A stretch of 64,000 nt of DNA from Methylophaga thalassica (GTDB lineage Bacteria > Pseudomonadota > Gammaproteobacteria > Nitrosococcales > Methylophagaceae): contig NZ_BSND01000013.1 in NCBI RefSeq assembly GCF_030159795.1, forward strand, positions 310,001 through 374,000, read 5' to 3'. The position numbers and the translations under genes were made by a program. The notes beneath the pieces were generated by a model. It saw nothing but the letters and a program-made list of their open reading frames with translations, searched no databases and was not told where the DNA came from. Positions 54,912 to 63,479 of the stretch are shown here, in pieces (within the stretch, counting starts at the first letter, position 1; each line of letters opens with the position of its first letter).

Positions 54912-55949
54912 ATGCGCGTTCTGATAATTAAACTGACTTCAATGGGCGATCTGATGCATGCTCTGCCGGCGCTCACTGATGCCGCTCAAGTATTCCCAGA
55001 GATTGAATTTGACTGGGTGGTTGATAGTGCTTTTTCCGCCGTACCGCAATGGCATCCTCGTGTAAAACGTGTCATTACCACATCACATCGGCGCTGGCGT
55101 CAGAATTGGTTCGGTCATTTGTTCAATGGCGAGATTGGACATTTTTATAAAGCATTAAATCTCGATGACTATGACCTTGTGATTGATATGCAAAACAATC
55201 TGAAAAGTGCGTTGGTCAGCCTGTTAAGAAAGGGCCCTGTTGCGGGTCTGGATAAATACAGTTGTCGTGAGAAGCCTGCTTATCTGGCCTACCGTCATAA
55301 AATCAATGTGAATCCTAACCAACACGCGGTTGAGCGTATGCGTCAGATCATGGCGAAAGCCCTTGATTATCCGCAGCCTGACACTGAGCCAGACTACGGT
55401 GTGGATTTAGCGCATTGCCAGTTGCCGCAATTAGCATTTGAGTTACCCAAAAAGTATGTGATGCTGGTTCACAATGCGAGCTGGTTAACTAAATTATGGC
55501 CAGTGCAACATTGGCAGGCGCTCACATTAAAAGCCGTTGAGGCTGGGTATTCTGTGGTGATTCCATCAGGGAATGATGAAGAGTATCAACGTGCATTGCA
55601 GATTGCCGCTGTGAGTGACCATGCTTATACCTTGCCCCGGTTACCACTTGATAATGTCGTGGCTATTATGCAAGGCGCAAAAGCGGCTCTCTGTAGTGAT
55701 ACCGGTCTTGCGCATATGGCCGCGATGATGGATAAACCGGCGATTACCTTATATGGCTCAACAGATACCCATCTGATTGGTACCGCCGGTCATCATCAGC
55801 AACACTTGATTACCGGAATGTCGTGTTCACCTTGTTATAAACGTCGTTGCCCTTTGCCAGAGGCGAAATCCGGTATGCCGGTGTGTATGGCTGAGATGCA
55901 ACCAGACCAAGTCTGGAATAGACTCGCTGCCGTTTTACAAGCACAATAA
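54912..55949 (+). CDS. waaC: LPS heptosyltransferase I (WaaC)
   Basis: GT9 enzyme adding the first heptose to Kdo2-lipid A at the cytoplasmic face. 345 aa. N-terminal VLIIKLTSMGDLMHALPAL is the heptosyltransferase signature; the C-terminal nucleotide-sugar site is CSDTGLAHMAAMMDKPAITLYGST. ADP-heptose is supplied by HldE (next gene) with GmhA and GmhB. The heptosyltransferase II gene (waaF) is not seen in the window. Confidence 0.93.
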   Translation: MRVLIIKLTSMGDLMHALPALTDAAQVFPEIEFDWVVDSAFSAVPQWHPRVKRVITTSHRRWRQNWFGHLFNGEIGHFYKALNLDDYDLVIDMQNNLKSALVSLLRKGPVAGLDKYSCREKPAYLAYRHKINVNPNQHAVERMRQIMAKALDYPQPDTEPDYGVDLAHCQLPQLAFELPKKYVMLVHNASWLTKLWPVQHWQALTLKAVEAGYSVVIPSGNDEEYQRALQIAAVSDHAYTLPRLPLDNVVAIMQGAKAALCSDTGLAHMAAMMDKPAITLYGSTDTHLIGTAGHHQQHLITGMSCSPCYKRRCPLPEAKSGMPVCMAEMQPDQVWNRLAAVLQAQ

Positions 55950-55987
55950 CGCCTCTGACTTCTATTCTGGCGTGATAAAACCGCATT

Positions 55988-57433
55988 ATGAAATTTGATT
56001 TTCCTGAATTCCATCAAGCTCGCATTGCTGTTATTGGCGACTTGATGCTCGATCGTTTTTACTATGGCAAAGCTAGCCGTATTTCACCTGAAGCCCCGGT
56101 GCCAGTAGTGAATGTGGACCGCTTGGAAGATGTGCCGGGGGGCGCGGCTAACGTAGCAATGAATATTGCTTCACTTGGTGCGCAATGCAATATTACGGGC
56201 ATTACCGGTGCTGATGAAGCCGCCAATGTTCTCAAACAAAAACTTCATGCCGTGGGTGTGAATTGTCTGTTCCATCAAGCGGCTCATGCCTGCACAATTA
56301 TCAAATCGCGAGTCATTAGCAGTCATCAACAACTGATTCGTCTCGACTTTGAAAAACGCTTTACTGAACAAGTGGCTCAGGATATGGAGCACTTAGCAGA
56401 GCATGTCACTGACAACGCGAAAGTGATTGTCCTGTCAGACTATAACAAGGGCACCTTAGCTCACCCTCAGTACTGGATTGAAAAAGCCAGAAACAAGCAA
56501 ATTACCGTACTGGTTGATCCTAAAGGCGATGACTTTACTAAATATCGTGGCGCCGATCTGATTACACCCAATATGAGCGAATTTGAAGCGGTTGTCGGTG
56601 CAGTAGAATCAGAACAGGATCTTATCAGTAAAGCGCAGACACTGATTAAAACACTGAATATTAAAGCGATTCTGATTACGCGCAGTGAACATGGTATGAC
56701 GCTGGTTCAGGCGGATCAGCCGGAATTCCACTTACCCGCTATCGCCAAAGAAGTCGCCGACGTCACAGGTGCAGGCGATACCGTGATTTCAACATTAGCT
56801 ACGGCATTAGCGGCTGGTGTAAGCCTTGAGCAGGCGGTGACATTAGCTAATGTGGCTGCCAGTATTGTTGTCACAAAACTAGGAACCTCTACGGTCAGTG
56901 AGCCTGAACTACGTCAGGAATATGAACGTCATCAGGGCATTAACAACACGGATCATTGTATCGGTGGTGCTGTCACGGTTGAACAGTTAAAAATGGCGGT
57001 AGAACAAGCCAAAAAACGAGGTGAGAAAGTCGTGTTTACCAATGGCTGTTTTGATATTTTACATGCCGGACATGTGACTTATCTGCAGCAGGCCAGAGCA
57101 TTGGGTGACCGCCTGATTGTTGCTATTAATACCGATGAATCAGTCACAAAATTAAAAGGTGAAGGTCGTCCAATTAATACTGCTGACAGACGCTTAACGG
57201 TGCTTGCCGGACTGGCGGATGTGGACTGGGTGACCTGTTTCCCCGGTGATACACCAGAAGAGTTATTGCGACTGATTCAACCAGACATTCTGGTGAAAGG
57301 GGGCGACTACGACAAACAAGGTGTCGTTGGCTGGGAAATCGTTGAAGCTTACGGCGGTGAAGTCAAAGTGATGGGGCTGGTGGAAAACTGCTCAACGACG
57401 GCTATAGTGAATAAAATCAATCAACGAAGCTAG
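55988..57433 (+). CDS. hldE: Bifunctional heptose-7-phosphate kinase / adenylyltransferase HldE
   Basis: 481 aa (E. coli 477). The N-terminal ribokinase-type domain (about 1-320) has PGGAANVAMNIASLGA and the catalytic DVTGAGDTVIS loop. The C-terminal nucleotidyltransferase (about 340-480) has TNGCFDILHAGHVTYL and LVKGGDYDKQGVVG. It makes ADP-D-glycero-D-manno-heptose from heptose 7-phosphate, with GmhB acting between the two steps. It follows waaC by 38 nt and is convergent with the aldo/keto reductase gene (13 nt between). Confidence 0.96.
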   Translation: MKFDFPEFHQARIAVIGDLMLDRFYYGKASRISPEAPVPVVNVDRLEDVPGGAANVAMNIASLGAQCNITGITGADEAANVLKQKLHAVGVNCLFHQAAHACTIIKSRVISSHQQLIRLDFEKRFTEQVAQDMEHLAEHVTDNAKVIVLSDYNKGTLAHPQYWIEKARNKQITVLVDPKGDDFTKYRGADLITPNMSEFEAVVGAVESEQDLISKAQTLIKTLNIKAILITRSEHGMTLVQADQPEFHLPAIAKEVADVTGAGDTVISTLATALAAGVSLEQAVTLANVAASIVVTKLGTSTVSEPELRQEYERHQGINNTDHCIGGAVTVEQLKMAVEQAKKRGEKVVFTNGCFDILHAGHVTYLQQARALGDRLIVAINTDESVTKLKGEGRPINTADRRLTVLAGLADVDWVTCFPGDTPEELLRLIQPDILVKGGDYDKQGVVGWEIVEAYGGEVKVMGLVENCSTTAIVNKINQRS

Positions 57434-57446
57434 TTTTAGTTCGCTT

Positions 57447-58253
57447 TTATTTCGTCAAAGCCTTAACAACTTTACTGATATTGTCACGCAGATGGGCAGG
57501 GTTAATCGTACCGATAATCACACTACTCACTGCTGGTTCGTTAAAGATAAAGTCGAAGTTTGCCTGAACATTATCATCGGCTGAATTTTTTGCTAGATGA
57601 CCGCTGCCCAAAGCCTTTTTAATAAAAATGCCTTTATTAAGTTTGGCGGCTTGTTCAATCACCGACCGTTCTTCCTGATATTGCAGATTATGCATCACCA
57701 TGGCGATATCGGACTGTTCCAACGTTAATAGACCGCCTGTGACGGTCTTAGTCGACATGCCACTGGCGCGAATCCAGCCGCGTTGTTTTAAGTCAGCTAA
57801 GACTTCCAGCGCACCATGATGACGAATAATCTGTTCATCATTGCCATCAGAGTGAATCAATACAATATCTAATTCATCTCGCTGCAGGGTTTTTAAACTG
57901 TTTTCAATGCTTTTAATCAGTGATTCAGGGGTAAAGTCATAATGTGATTCACCTGTTTCCGCATCAAAATATTCACCGGCTTTGGTGGCAATGATCCACT
58001 CGCGCCGGACTTTTTTTAATAACTGTCCAAGACGTTGTTCACTGCGTCCATAAGCCGGTGCCGTGTCAATCAGATTGATGCCGGATTCCCAGGCTTGTTC
58101 AAGCAATGTCATCACTTGTTCATCATCAGGAATCTGAAAGCCATCAGGGTATTTCACTGCTTTATCACGACCGATTTTAACGGTGCCCATCCCCAGTGGG
58201 GACACGCTTAGTCCAGTATCCGCTATCGGATTTCTTCGTTCTAAATAGGCCAT
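57447..58253 (-). CDS. Aldo/keto reductase family protein
   Basis: 268 aa from the ATG at 58253, which overlaps the stop of the FAD oxidoreductase by 4 nt; a frame to 58271 is rejected. The tetrad is present: Asp and Tyr in NLIDTAPAYGRSEQ, Lys in IIATKAGEY and His in IVLIHSDG. NADPH-site residues are in the C-terminal SSVIIGTINPAHL block. It reduces carbonyl substrates with NAD(P)H; the substrate is unknown. Coupling with the upstream FAD oxidoreductase suggests a shared pathway. Confidence 0.9.
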   Translation of the reverse strand: MAYLERRNPIADTGLSVSPLGMGTVKIGRDKAVKYPDGFQIPDDEQVMTLLEQAWESGINLIDTAPAYGRSEQRLGQLLKKVRREWIIATKAGEYFDAETGESHYDFTPESLIKSIENSLKTLQRDELDIVLIHSDGNDEQIIRHHGALEVLADLKQRGWIRASGMSTKTVTGGLLTLEQSDIAMVMHNLQYQEERSVIEQAAKLNKGIFIKKALGSGHLAKNSADDNVQANFDFIFNEPAVSSVIIGTINPAHLRDNISKVVKALTK

Positions 58254-59443
58254 CAGAACGCTCTGTCCCATAACGGTTTAGCGATTTCTGGATGAGGAAA
58301 GTCAGGATTGTCGTAAGTCTGTTTTTCTATGGAGTCGACATTAATCGCTTTCAGTACCTGATCGGCTAAATCAGGTGCCAAGGCTAATTTGGTAGGCCAG
58401 CAAATATGAATATTCTGTTGTGAATCAATAAAGGCATTATCCGGCCGAGTCAGACTGGATTGTTTGGGCTCAGCCCGGTTAACGGCATGTGTTGCCCAAT
58501 CCAGATTTGGGAGTTTAAACCAGGGCAGAATATTGTTGAGTAGTTGCTGCGCTTCAGCAATCAAGTTTTCTCGGGATTTACCGACACCTTCTTCGGCAAT
58601 ATTACCGCCGATGTACCATACGGTCTCGCCCTGTTGAGTTTGATGGCTGGAAATCGTTGCTATCGGCTTGGAACCACTTCCCAGGCTATGGGCATAGATC
58701 GTTGGCAATGGTTGAGTAGAGTCGTGACTTTTGCATAACACCATCTGCAAGGGGCGACGTTGCATCGTGGGCTGTTTGATACCTAATGATTGCAGCAGGG
58801 CTTCATTACCTTCGCCTGCGGTCAAAACAAACTGCTTTGCATGGATTGTCATATCACCAATCTGAACAATTCCTACTTTTTGCCTTGTGCGTTGCCAATG
58901 ATATTGACTATCTTTAGGTACTAAAAGCATACGTGAGTGCCACTTTTCAGTGATCTTTGTTAGCAGACTTGGAATATCTAACACAGGCTCATCAAGCTGA
59001 TAGAGCGTGCCTTTAAAGCCGGTATCCTGAAATAATGCCGGTGCCTCGCGTTTCTCTACCCGTTGCATACGACTACTTAAAGCTTTGCTGGCAAAAAACG
59101 ACACCATTTTTGAGGACAGTTTGTCTTTAGACCATAACAATTGATGATCCGCCAGTTTTCTCACTGAGCGGAGATCAATATCACCTTCACCATTTAATGC
59201 GCTTTTCCAACGGGCAGGCATGGTGCTAATGACTTGTGCGGCTTTGGATAACACACCATTAAGGGCATATTTACTGCCACCATGAATAATGCCCTGTGAG
59301 CTGAGCGTTTGTCCTTGCCCAATGTGTCCGTGTTCCAGCAAGATGGCGTGAATACCCATATCGTTAAGGCGATGATGAAGCCACAGGCCAGCAATACCTG
59401 CGCCGATAATGACAACATCGGTGTTAAGTGTGGTTTGCGTCAT
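58253..59443 (-). CDS. FAD-dependent oxidoreductase (DAO family)
   Basis: 396 aa. N-terminal Rossmann FAD site DVVIIGAGIAGLWLHHRL with the acidic residue EHGHIGQG after beta-2, then SSQGIIHGG, which resembles glycerol-3-phosphate dehydrogenase and L-2-hydroxyglutarate oxidase type DAO proteins. ATHAVNRAEPKQ and the C-terminal ALAPDLADQVL complete the fold. Substrate unknown. It lies between gmhA (8 nt upstream) and the aldo/keto reductase (4-nt overlap), so the three are one operon. Confidence 0.88.
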   Translation of the reverse strand: MTQTTLNTDVVIIGAGIAGLWLHHRLNDMGIHAILLEHGHIGQGQTLSSQGIIHGGSKYALNGVLSKAAQVISTMPARWKSALNGEGDIDLRSVRKLADHQLLWSKDKLSSKMVSFFASKALSSRMQRVEKREAPALFQDTGFKGTLYQLDEPVLDIPSLLTKITEKWHSRMLLVPKDSQYHWQRTRQKVGIVQIGDMTIHAKQFVLTAGEGNEALLQSLGIKQPTMQRRPLQMVLCKSHDSTQPLPTIYAHSLGSGSKPIATISSHQTQQGETVWYIGGNIAEEGVGKSRENLIAEAQQLLNNILPWFKLPNLDWATHAVNRAEPKQSSLTRPDNAFIDSQQNIHICWPTKLALAPDLADQVLKAINVDSIEKQTYDNPDFPHPEIAKPLWDRAF

Positions 59444-59451
59444 GAATAAAT

Positions 59452-60006
59452 TTAGTCTGTTTCGTCGAGGGTTTCACACAGCCAGTGACCGATCAGAATA
59501 TGCCCTTCCTGAACGCGTGCCGTTTCTTTGACTGGGACGGCAATATATTCATCAGCTATTTCAGCTAATTTCCCGCCACCTTCACCAGTAAACGCACAGC
59601 TCCAAATGCCCATTTCTTTTGCGGTTTTAATACCGTTAATGACATTACCGCTATTACCGGATGTGGATAAACCAATCGCAATATCACCTGGACGCCCTAA
59701 AGCAGCAATTTGGCGATCAAATACGGTATCAAACTGATAATCGTTACTGTGAGCAGTCAAAATGGATGTGTCTGTTGTTAAGGCGATGGCACCATAGGGA
59801 CGACGATCTTTGTGATAACGAACCACAAATTCGGCAGCTAAATGTTGCGCATCAGACGCGCTGCCACCATTGCCAAAGAACAGAATTTTATTGCCTTGTT
59901 TCACACAGCTTGCAATACGAGCGGCAAGTGCTGTGACTTGTGGTTCAAGTGCAAACAGACTTTCGATCATCGCCTGATGGCGTGTGATGGTGGCTTTAAA
60001 TGACAC
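59452..60006 (-). CDS. gmhA: Sedoheptulose 7-phosphate isomerase GmhA
   Basis: First step of ADP-heptose synthesis. 184 aa (E. coli 192), SIS fold. Motifs are ILFFGNGGSASDAQHLAAEFVVRY (with the catalytic Glu), LTAHSNDYQFDTVFDRQI, GLSTSGNSGNVI and the C-terminal EGHILIGHWLCE with the catalytic His. It heads an operon with an FAD oxidoreductase and an aldo/keto reductase and diverges from waaP. A DiaA-like SIS protein is less likely, given the LPS-core surroundings. Confidence 0.9.
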   Translation of the reverse strand: MSFKATITRHQAMIESLFALEPQVTALAARIASCVKQGNKILFFGNGGSASDAQHLAAEFVVRYHKDRRPYGAIALTTDTSILTAHSNDYQFDTVFDRQIAALGRPGDIAIGLSTSGNSGNVINGIKTAKEMGIWSCAFTGEGGGKLAEIADEYIAVPVKETARVQEGHILIGHWLCETLDETD

Positions 60007-60015
60007 GGCTTCCCC

Positions 60016-60067
60016 TTAAACTGGTGTAGTGATGATAACATCTCACTTTTTGAGATCGACAGTTTAA
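60016..60067. promoter_or_regulatory. Nested inverted repeats in the gmhA/waaP divergent region
   Basis: The outer arms TTAAACTG (60016-60023) and CAGTTTAA (60060-60067) enclose ATCTCA-5-TGAGAT (60040-60056). The arrangement lies in the 128-bp gap between the divergent gmhA and waaP starts and could be an operator or two promoters' regulatory site; no regulator is inferred. Confidence 0.35.
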
Positions 60068-60134
60068 CAAAATTCAGACTGACTGGCGGTTTTAAGCCAT
60101 AACTGAGTTTGACTGAATCACATCATAAAACTGA

Positions 60135-60935
60135 ATGAAAACATACACTCTCTATCTACGTGAAGAATTAGCTCATGGCTGGCAGGATAAAGCCATATTT
60201 ACCTGGTTACAGACTATGCCGGGTGAGATTTTTCGTGATAAAGAGGGGCGACGTACTTTACGGTTTGAGGTGAATCAGAAAAGCTATTTTCTTAAATATC
60301 ATCAAGGCGTTGGCTGGGCTGAAATTGTAAAGAACCTGCTGTCATTACGTTTGCCGATCATCAGTGCCCGTAATGAATGGCAGGCGGTGCAGTTTTTACA
60401 GTCTCATGATCTGGATACAATGACCCTAGCCGGTTACGGTGAAAAAGGTTGGAATCCGGCGAAGCGTCATTCATTTGTGATTACCGATGATTTAACCGAC
60501 ACGATGAGTTTGGAATATCTGGGTCAACAGTGGCGAGATAGGCCGCCATCATTCACAAGCAAATACCAGTTAATTCAGAAGTTGGCCCATATCGCAGGGA
60601 CTATGCATAAAAATGGCATGAACCATCGGGATTTTTATCTTTGTCATTTTTTGTTGGATAAGTCATTTGCTGAGACTAATATTTATCAGCCAACAATGCC
60701 AATCTATCTTATCGATCTTCATCGTGCTCAGATCCGACAAAAACTCCCGCGTCGCTGGCAAATAAAAGATCTGGGTAGCTTATACTTCTCGGCTTATGCC
60801 GTGCCGCTGACACAACGTGATTTATTTCGGTTTATCAAAACTTACACTCAGCTGCCATTGCGTGAGGCATTAACCCAAAAGGCTGATTTATGGCAGCAGG
60901 TTAAACAGCGGGCAGATACCTTATATGCTGAATAA
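60135..60935 (+). CDS. waaP: LPS core heptose(I) kinase WaaP (RfaP)
   Basis: Phosphorylates heptose I of the LPS inner core, important for outer-membrane stability. 266 aa, like E. coli RfaP (265). Kinase-like motifs are GRRTLRFEVNQKSYFLKYH, the catalytic NHRDFYLCHFLL and metal-binding YLIDLHRAQIR. It overlaps the next gene by 11 nt. Tyr-kinase-like secondary activity has been described for WaaP homologues. Confidence 0.93.
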   Translation: MKTYTLYLREELAHGWQDKAIFTWLQTMPGEIFRDKEGRRTLRFEVNQKSYFLKYHQGVGWAEIVKNLLSLRLPIISARNEWQAVQFLQSHDLDTMTLAGYGEKGWNPAKRHSFVITDDLTDTMSLEYLGQQWRDRPPSFTSKYQLIQKLAHIAGTMHKNGMNHRDFYLCHFLLDKSFAETNIYQPTMPIYLIDLHRAQIRQKLPRRWQIKDLGSLYFSAYAVPLTQRDLFRFIKTYTQLPLREALTQKADLWQQVKQRADTLYAE

Positions 60936-62343
60936 TATACCGGATATTGATGCCATCATTGACTCTGACAGCCGACCTGAGCTGCCTTTTGACATAGAGC
61001 TACGGCAGGAAAGGTTTCAATGTCAGCAGGTTCTTCGTGATTTGCCTGGGCGCCGTTTAGTGATTAAGGCATTAGACAGTGCTGGAAAGGCTGTAATCAT
61101 TAAACTTTTTGCGAGTGAAGGCAAAGCGCAGAAAGACTTTCAGCGAGAAATTCAGGGTATTAATGCGGTAAAAGATAGTGAGATAAACACGCCGGCATTA
61201 TTAGCGACGGTTAAGGAAGCTCATGGTTCTGCACTGATATATCAATTTATAGGAAACAGTCAGCGTTTTCAGCTTGGTGATTCATCTCCAGAACGTTTGA
61301 AATTGCTATCAACGTTAATGCTGACTCTGCATCTGGATGGGCTTTATCAAGACGATATTCATCTTGATAATCTATTGCTCAATGGTCATGAAATTGTGCT
61401 GCTTGACTTGGGTTCTGTTAAACAATCAAACGATGGCAAGGCACTTGATAAGGACACCAGTTTAACCAATCTGGCGCGACTCATTGCTCAATTCTCACTA
61501 CAGGAACAAATGACGCTAAAACCACTGATCGAGATGTATTATCACGGTCGTGGCTGGGAATACACTGAGGATGAACAGCAGCAGTTTACAACAAGGCTGG
61601 AAAAGGTTTGGCAAAAAAGAAAGTCACAGTATCTTAAGAAGTGTTTTCGCCCATGCACTATGACCTTTTATCAACAGAACTTTCGCTGGCAGGTCGCTGC
61701 GAAACGTGAATTCTGGCAACAAAGTCAGATTCAGTCAGTTGACGATATTGAAGCATTATTCACTGATGCACAGATATTAAAGGCCGGTAATACCGCTACG
61801 GTGATACGCACTCAGATGGGCGTCCTTGATGTTGTGATTAAACGTTACAATATCAAAAGTCTTGGTCATGCACTTAGCCGTTGCTGGCGACCAAGCCGCG
61901 CTGCTATATCCTGGCGTAATGCAAACTTACTGATGTTTATGGGCATTTCGACAACAATGCCTCTCGCTTTTATTGAGCAGCGCTTTGGTCCATTGAGACG
62001 TATAGCTTATTTTATTAGTGAATATCGGGAGGCTGAGGAGTTGTTGGATGTCTATCAACAGCGAATGCCTACCGAGTCTGAAGTGCACCAGATTCAAGAC
62101 ATTTTCGCTGGCCTTGAAATAGCGCAGTTGGGTCATGGCGATATGAAAGCACAAAACTTGTTATTAGATGCAAAAGGCAAAGTCTGGCTAATCGATTTAG
62201 ATGCCATGCGAGAATATACCAATAAAAAACAGGCAGTCATGGCTAACTTACAAGACAAAAAACGCTTCCTGAAAAACTGGAAGAATCCTGAGCTGGAGGC
62301 TTTTTTCAGAGTGATGCTACAAAGACAAAAAATACGTTTATGA
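60925..62343 (+). CDS. Tandem kinase-domain LPS-core-associated protein
   Basis: 472 aa with two lipopolysaccharide-kinase/InaA-like domains. The first (about 20-235) has RLVIKALDS, the catalytic-loop-like DDIHLDNLLL and metal-binding IVLLDLGSV. The second (about 270-460) has the canonical HGDMKAQNLLL and LIDLDAM. Both loops keep the Asp and Asn needed for phosphotransfer. A similar two-domain kinase lies in the pseudomonad core-LPS cluster with waaP and waaG. It may phosphorylate a core sugar, but its acceptor is unknown. It overlaps waaP by 11 nt and waaG by 4 nt. Confidence 0.82.
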   Translation: MLNNIPDIDAIIDSDSRPELPFDIELRQERFQCQQVLRDLPGRRLVIKALDSAGKAVIIKLFASEGKAQKDFQREIQGINAVKDSEINTPALLATVKEAHGSALIYQFIGNSQRFQLGDSSPERLKLLSTLMLTLHLDGLYQDDIHLDNLLLNGHEIVLLDLGSVKQSNDGKALDKDTSLTNLARLIAQFSLQEQMTLKPLIEMYYHGRGWEYTEDEQQQFTTRLEKVWQKRKSQYLKKCFRPCTMTFYQQNFRWQVAAKREFWQQSQIQSVDDIEALFTDAQILKAGNTATVIRTQMGVLDVVIKRYNIKSLGHALSRCWRPSRAAISWRNANLLMFMGISTTMPLAFIEQRFGPLRRIAYFISEYREAEELLDVYQQRMPTESEVHQIQDIFAGLEIAQLGHGDMKAQNLLLDAKGKVWLIDLDAMREYTNKKQAVMANLQDKKRFLKNWKNPELEAFFRVMLQRQKIRL

Positions 62344-63479
62344 AATACGCTGTCTGTTTGTATAAGTATTTTCCTTTTGGCGGGCTCGCCCGTGATTTCA
62401 TGAATATCATGCGCTGCTGTCTGCAAGCCGATGATACGGTCGATGTTTATGTGATGGAGTGGCAGGGAGAAGTACCTAAGCCATTCAATGTGCAGATTAT
62501 TGAGACTCATGGGTGGAGCAACCATGCCAGGTTGCAATCGTATATAGATCAGGTGTTACCACAATTACATCAGGGTGCTTATGACCTGGTGATTGGTTTT
62601 AATAAAATGCCTGGGCTTGATGTCTATTATGCCGCAGACCCTTGTTATATTGACCGGATAAGGTCTCATCCTTTGCACGGGCTATTACAGTTTTCAGGGC
62701 GTGTGAAGTTTTATAAAGCCTGTGAAGAAGCCGTTTTTGGCAAACAGTCGAATACCGTATCTATGATGATTTCCGATGTGCAACAAACACTGTTCGAACA
62801 TCATTACGGCACACCAAAAGATCGCTTAGTCAGCTTACCTCCAGGGATTGACCGTGATAGAAAACGGCCACAAAATGCAGAGCTTATTCGCAAGCAGGTG
62901 AGAGATGAGTTTAATGTCTCGGCTGATGAGTGGTTATTGTTGATGGTAGGCACGGGCTTTAAAACAAAAGGTGTTGACCGGGCAATAGCCACCTTGGCAA
63001 ATTTACCGGATGCCATTAAACAACAAACTAAACTGATGATTATCGGCGATGGCGATAACCGTTATTTACAGCGTCAGGCCCAGCAATCCGGTATTGATAA
63101 GCAAGTTGCGTTTCTTGGTGGGCGCTCTGATATTCCACGCTTTTTGCTGGCGGCTGACTTGTTAATTCATCCTGCCAGAAAGGAAAATACGGGGACGGTG
63201 ATCCTGGAAGCCATGGTAGCAGGTCTGCCAAGCTTAGTTTCCGATGTATGTGGTTATACCAAACATGTGATTAAGGCCGATGCCGGTCTGGTTATTAAGA
63301 ATGCCGATAGTGCACAGCAAACAGCCTTAGACCTTGTTGAAATGTTAGATAAGAATAAATTACAACAATGGTCTCAGCACGCTTTGCACTATGCTGTGAC
63401 GGAAGATTTGTACAGTATGCCGCAACAGGCAGCCGCAGTGATTAGGTCACAGGCAAAACAAAAAAGGAAAAAACAATGA
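62340..63479 (+). CDS. waaG: LPS core glycosyltransferase WaaG
   Basis: GT4 enzyme adding the first hexose (glucose in E. coli; other bacteria vary) to heptose II. 379 aa (E. coli 374). N-terminal YKYFPFGGLARDFMNIM is the WaaG signature; the C-terminal nucleotide-sugar site has LIHPARKENTGTVILEAMVAGLP. Overlaps the kinase gene upstream and galE downstream by 4 nt each (ATGA), so all are one operon. Confidence 0.93.
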   Translation: MKYAVCLYKYFPFGGLARDFMNIMRCCLQADDTVDVYVMEWQGEVPKPFNVQIIETHGWSNHARLQSYIDQVLPQLHQGAYDLVIGFNKMPGLDVYYAADPCYIDRIRSHPLHGLLQFSGRVKFYKACEEAVFGKQSNTVSMMISDVQQTLFEHHYGTPKDRLVSLPPGIDRDRKRPQNAELIRKQVRDEFNVSADEWLLLMVGTGFKTKGVDRAIATLANLPDAIKQQTKLMIIGDGDNRYLQRQAQQSGIDKQVAFLGGRSDIPRFLLAADLLIHPARKENTGTVILEAMVAGLPSLVSDVCGYTKHVIKADAGLVIKNADSAQQTALDLVEMLDKNKLQQWSQHALHYAVTEDLYSMPQQAAAVIRSQAKQKRKKQ

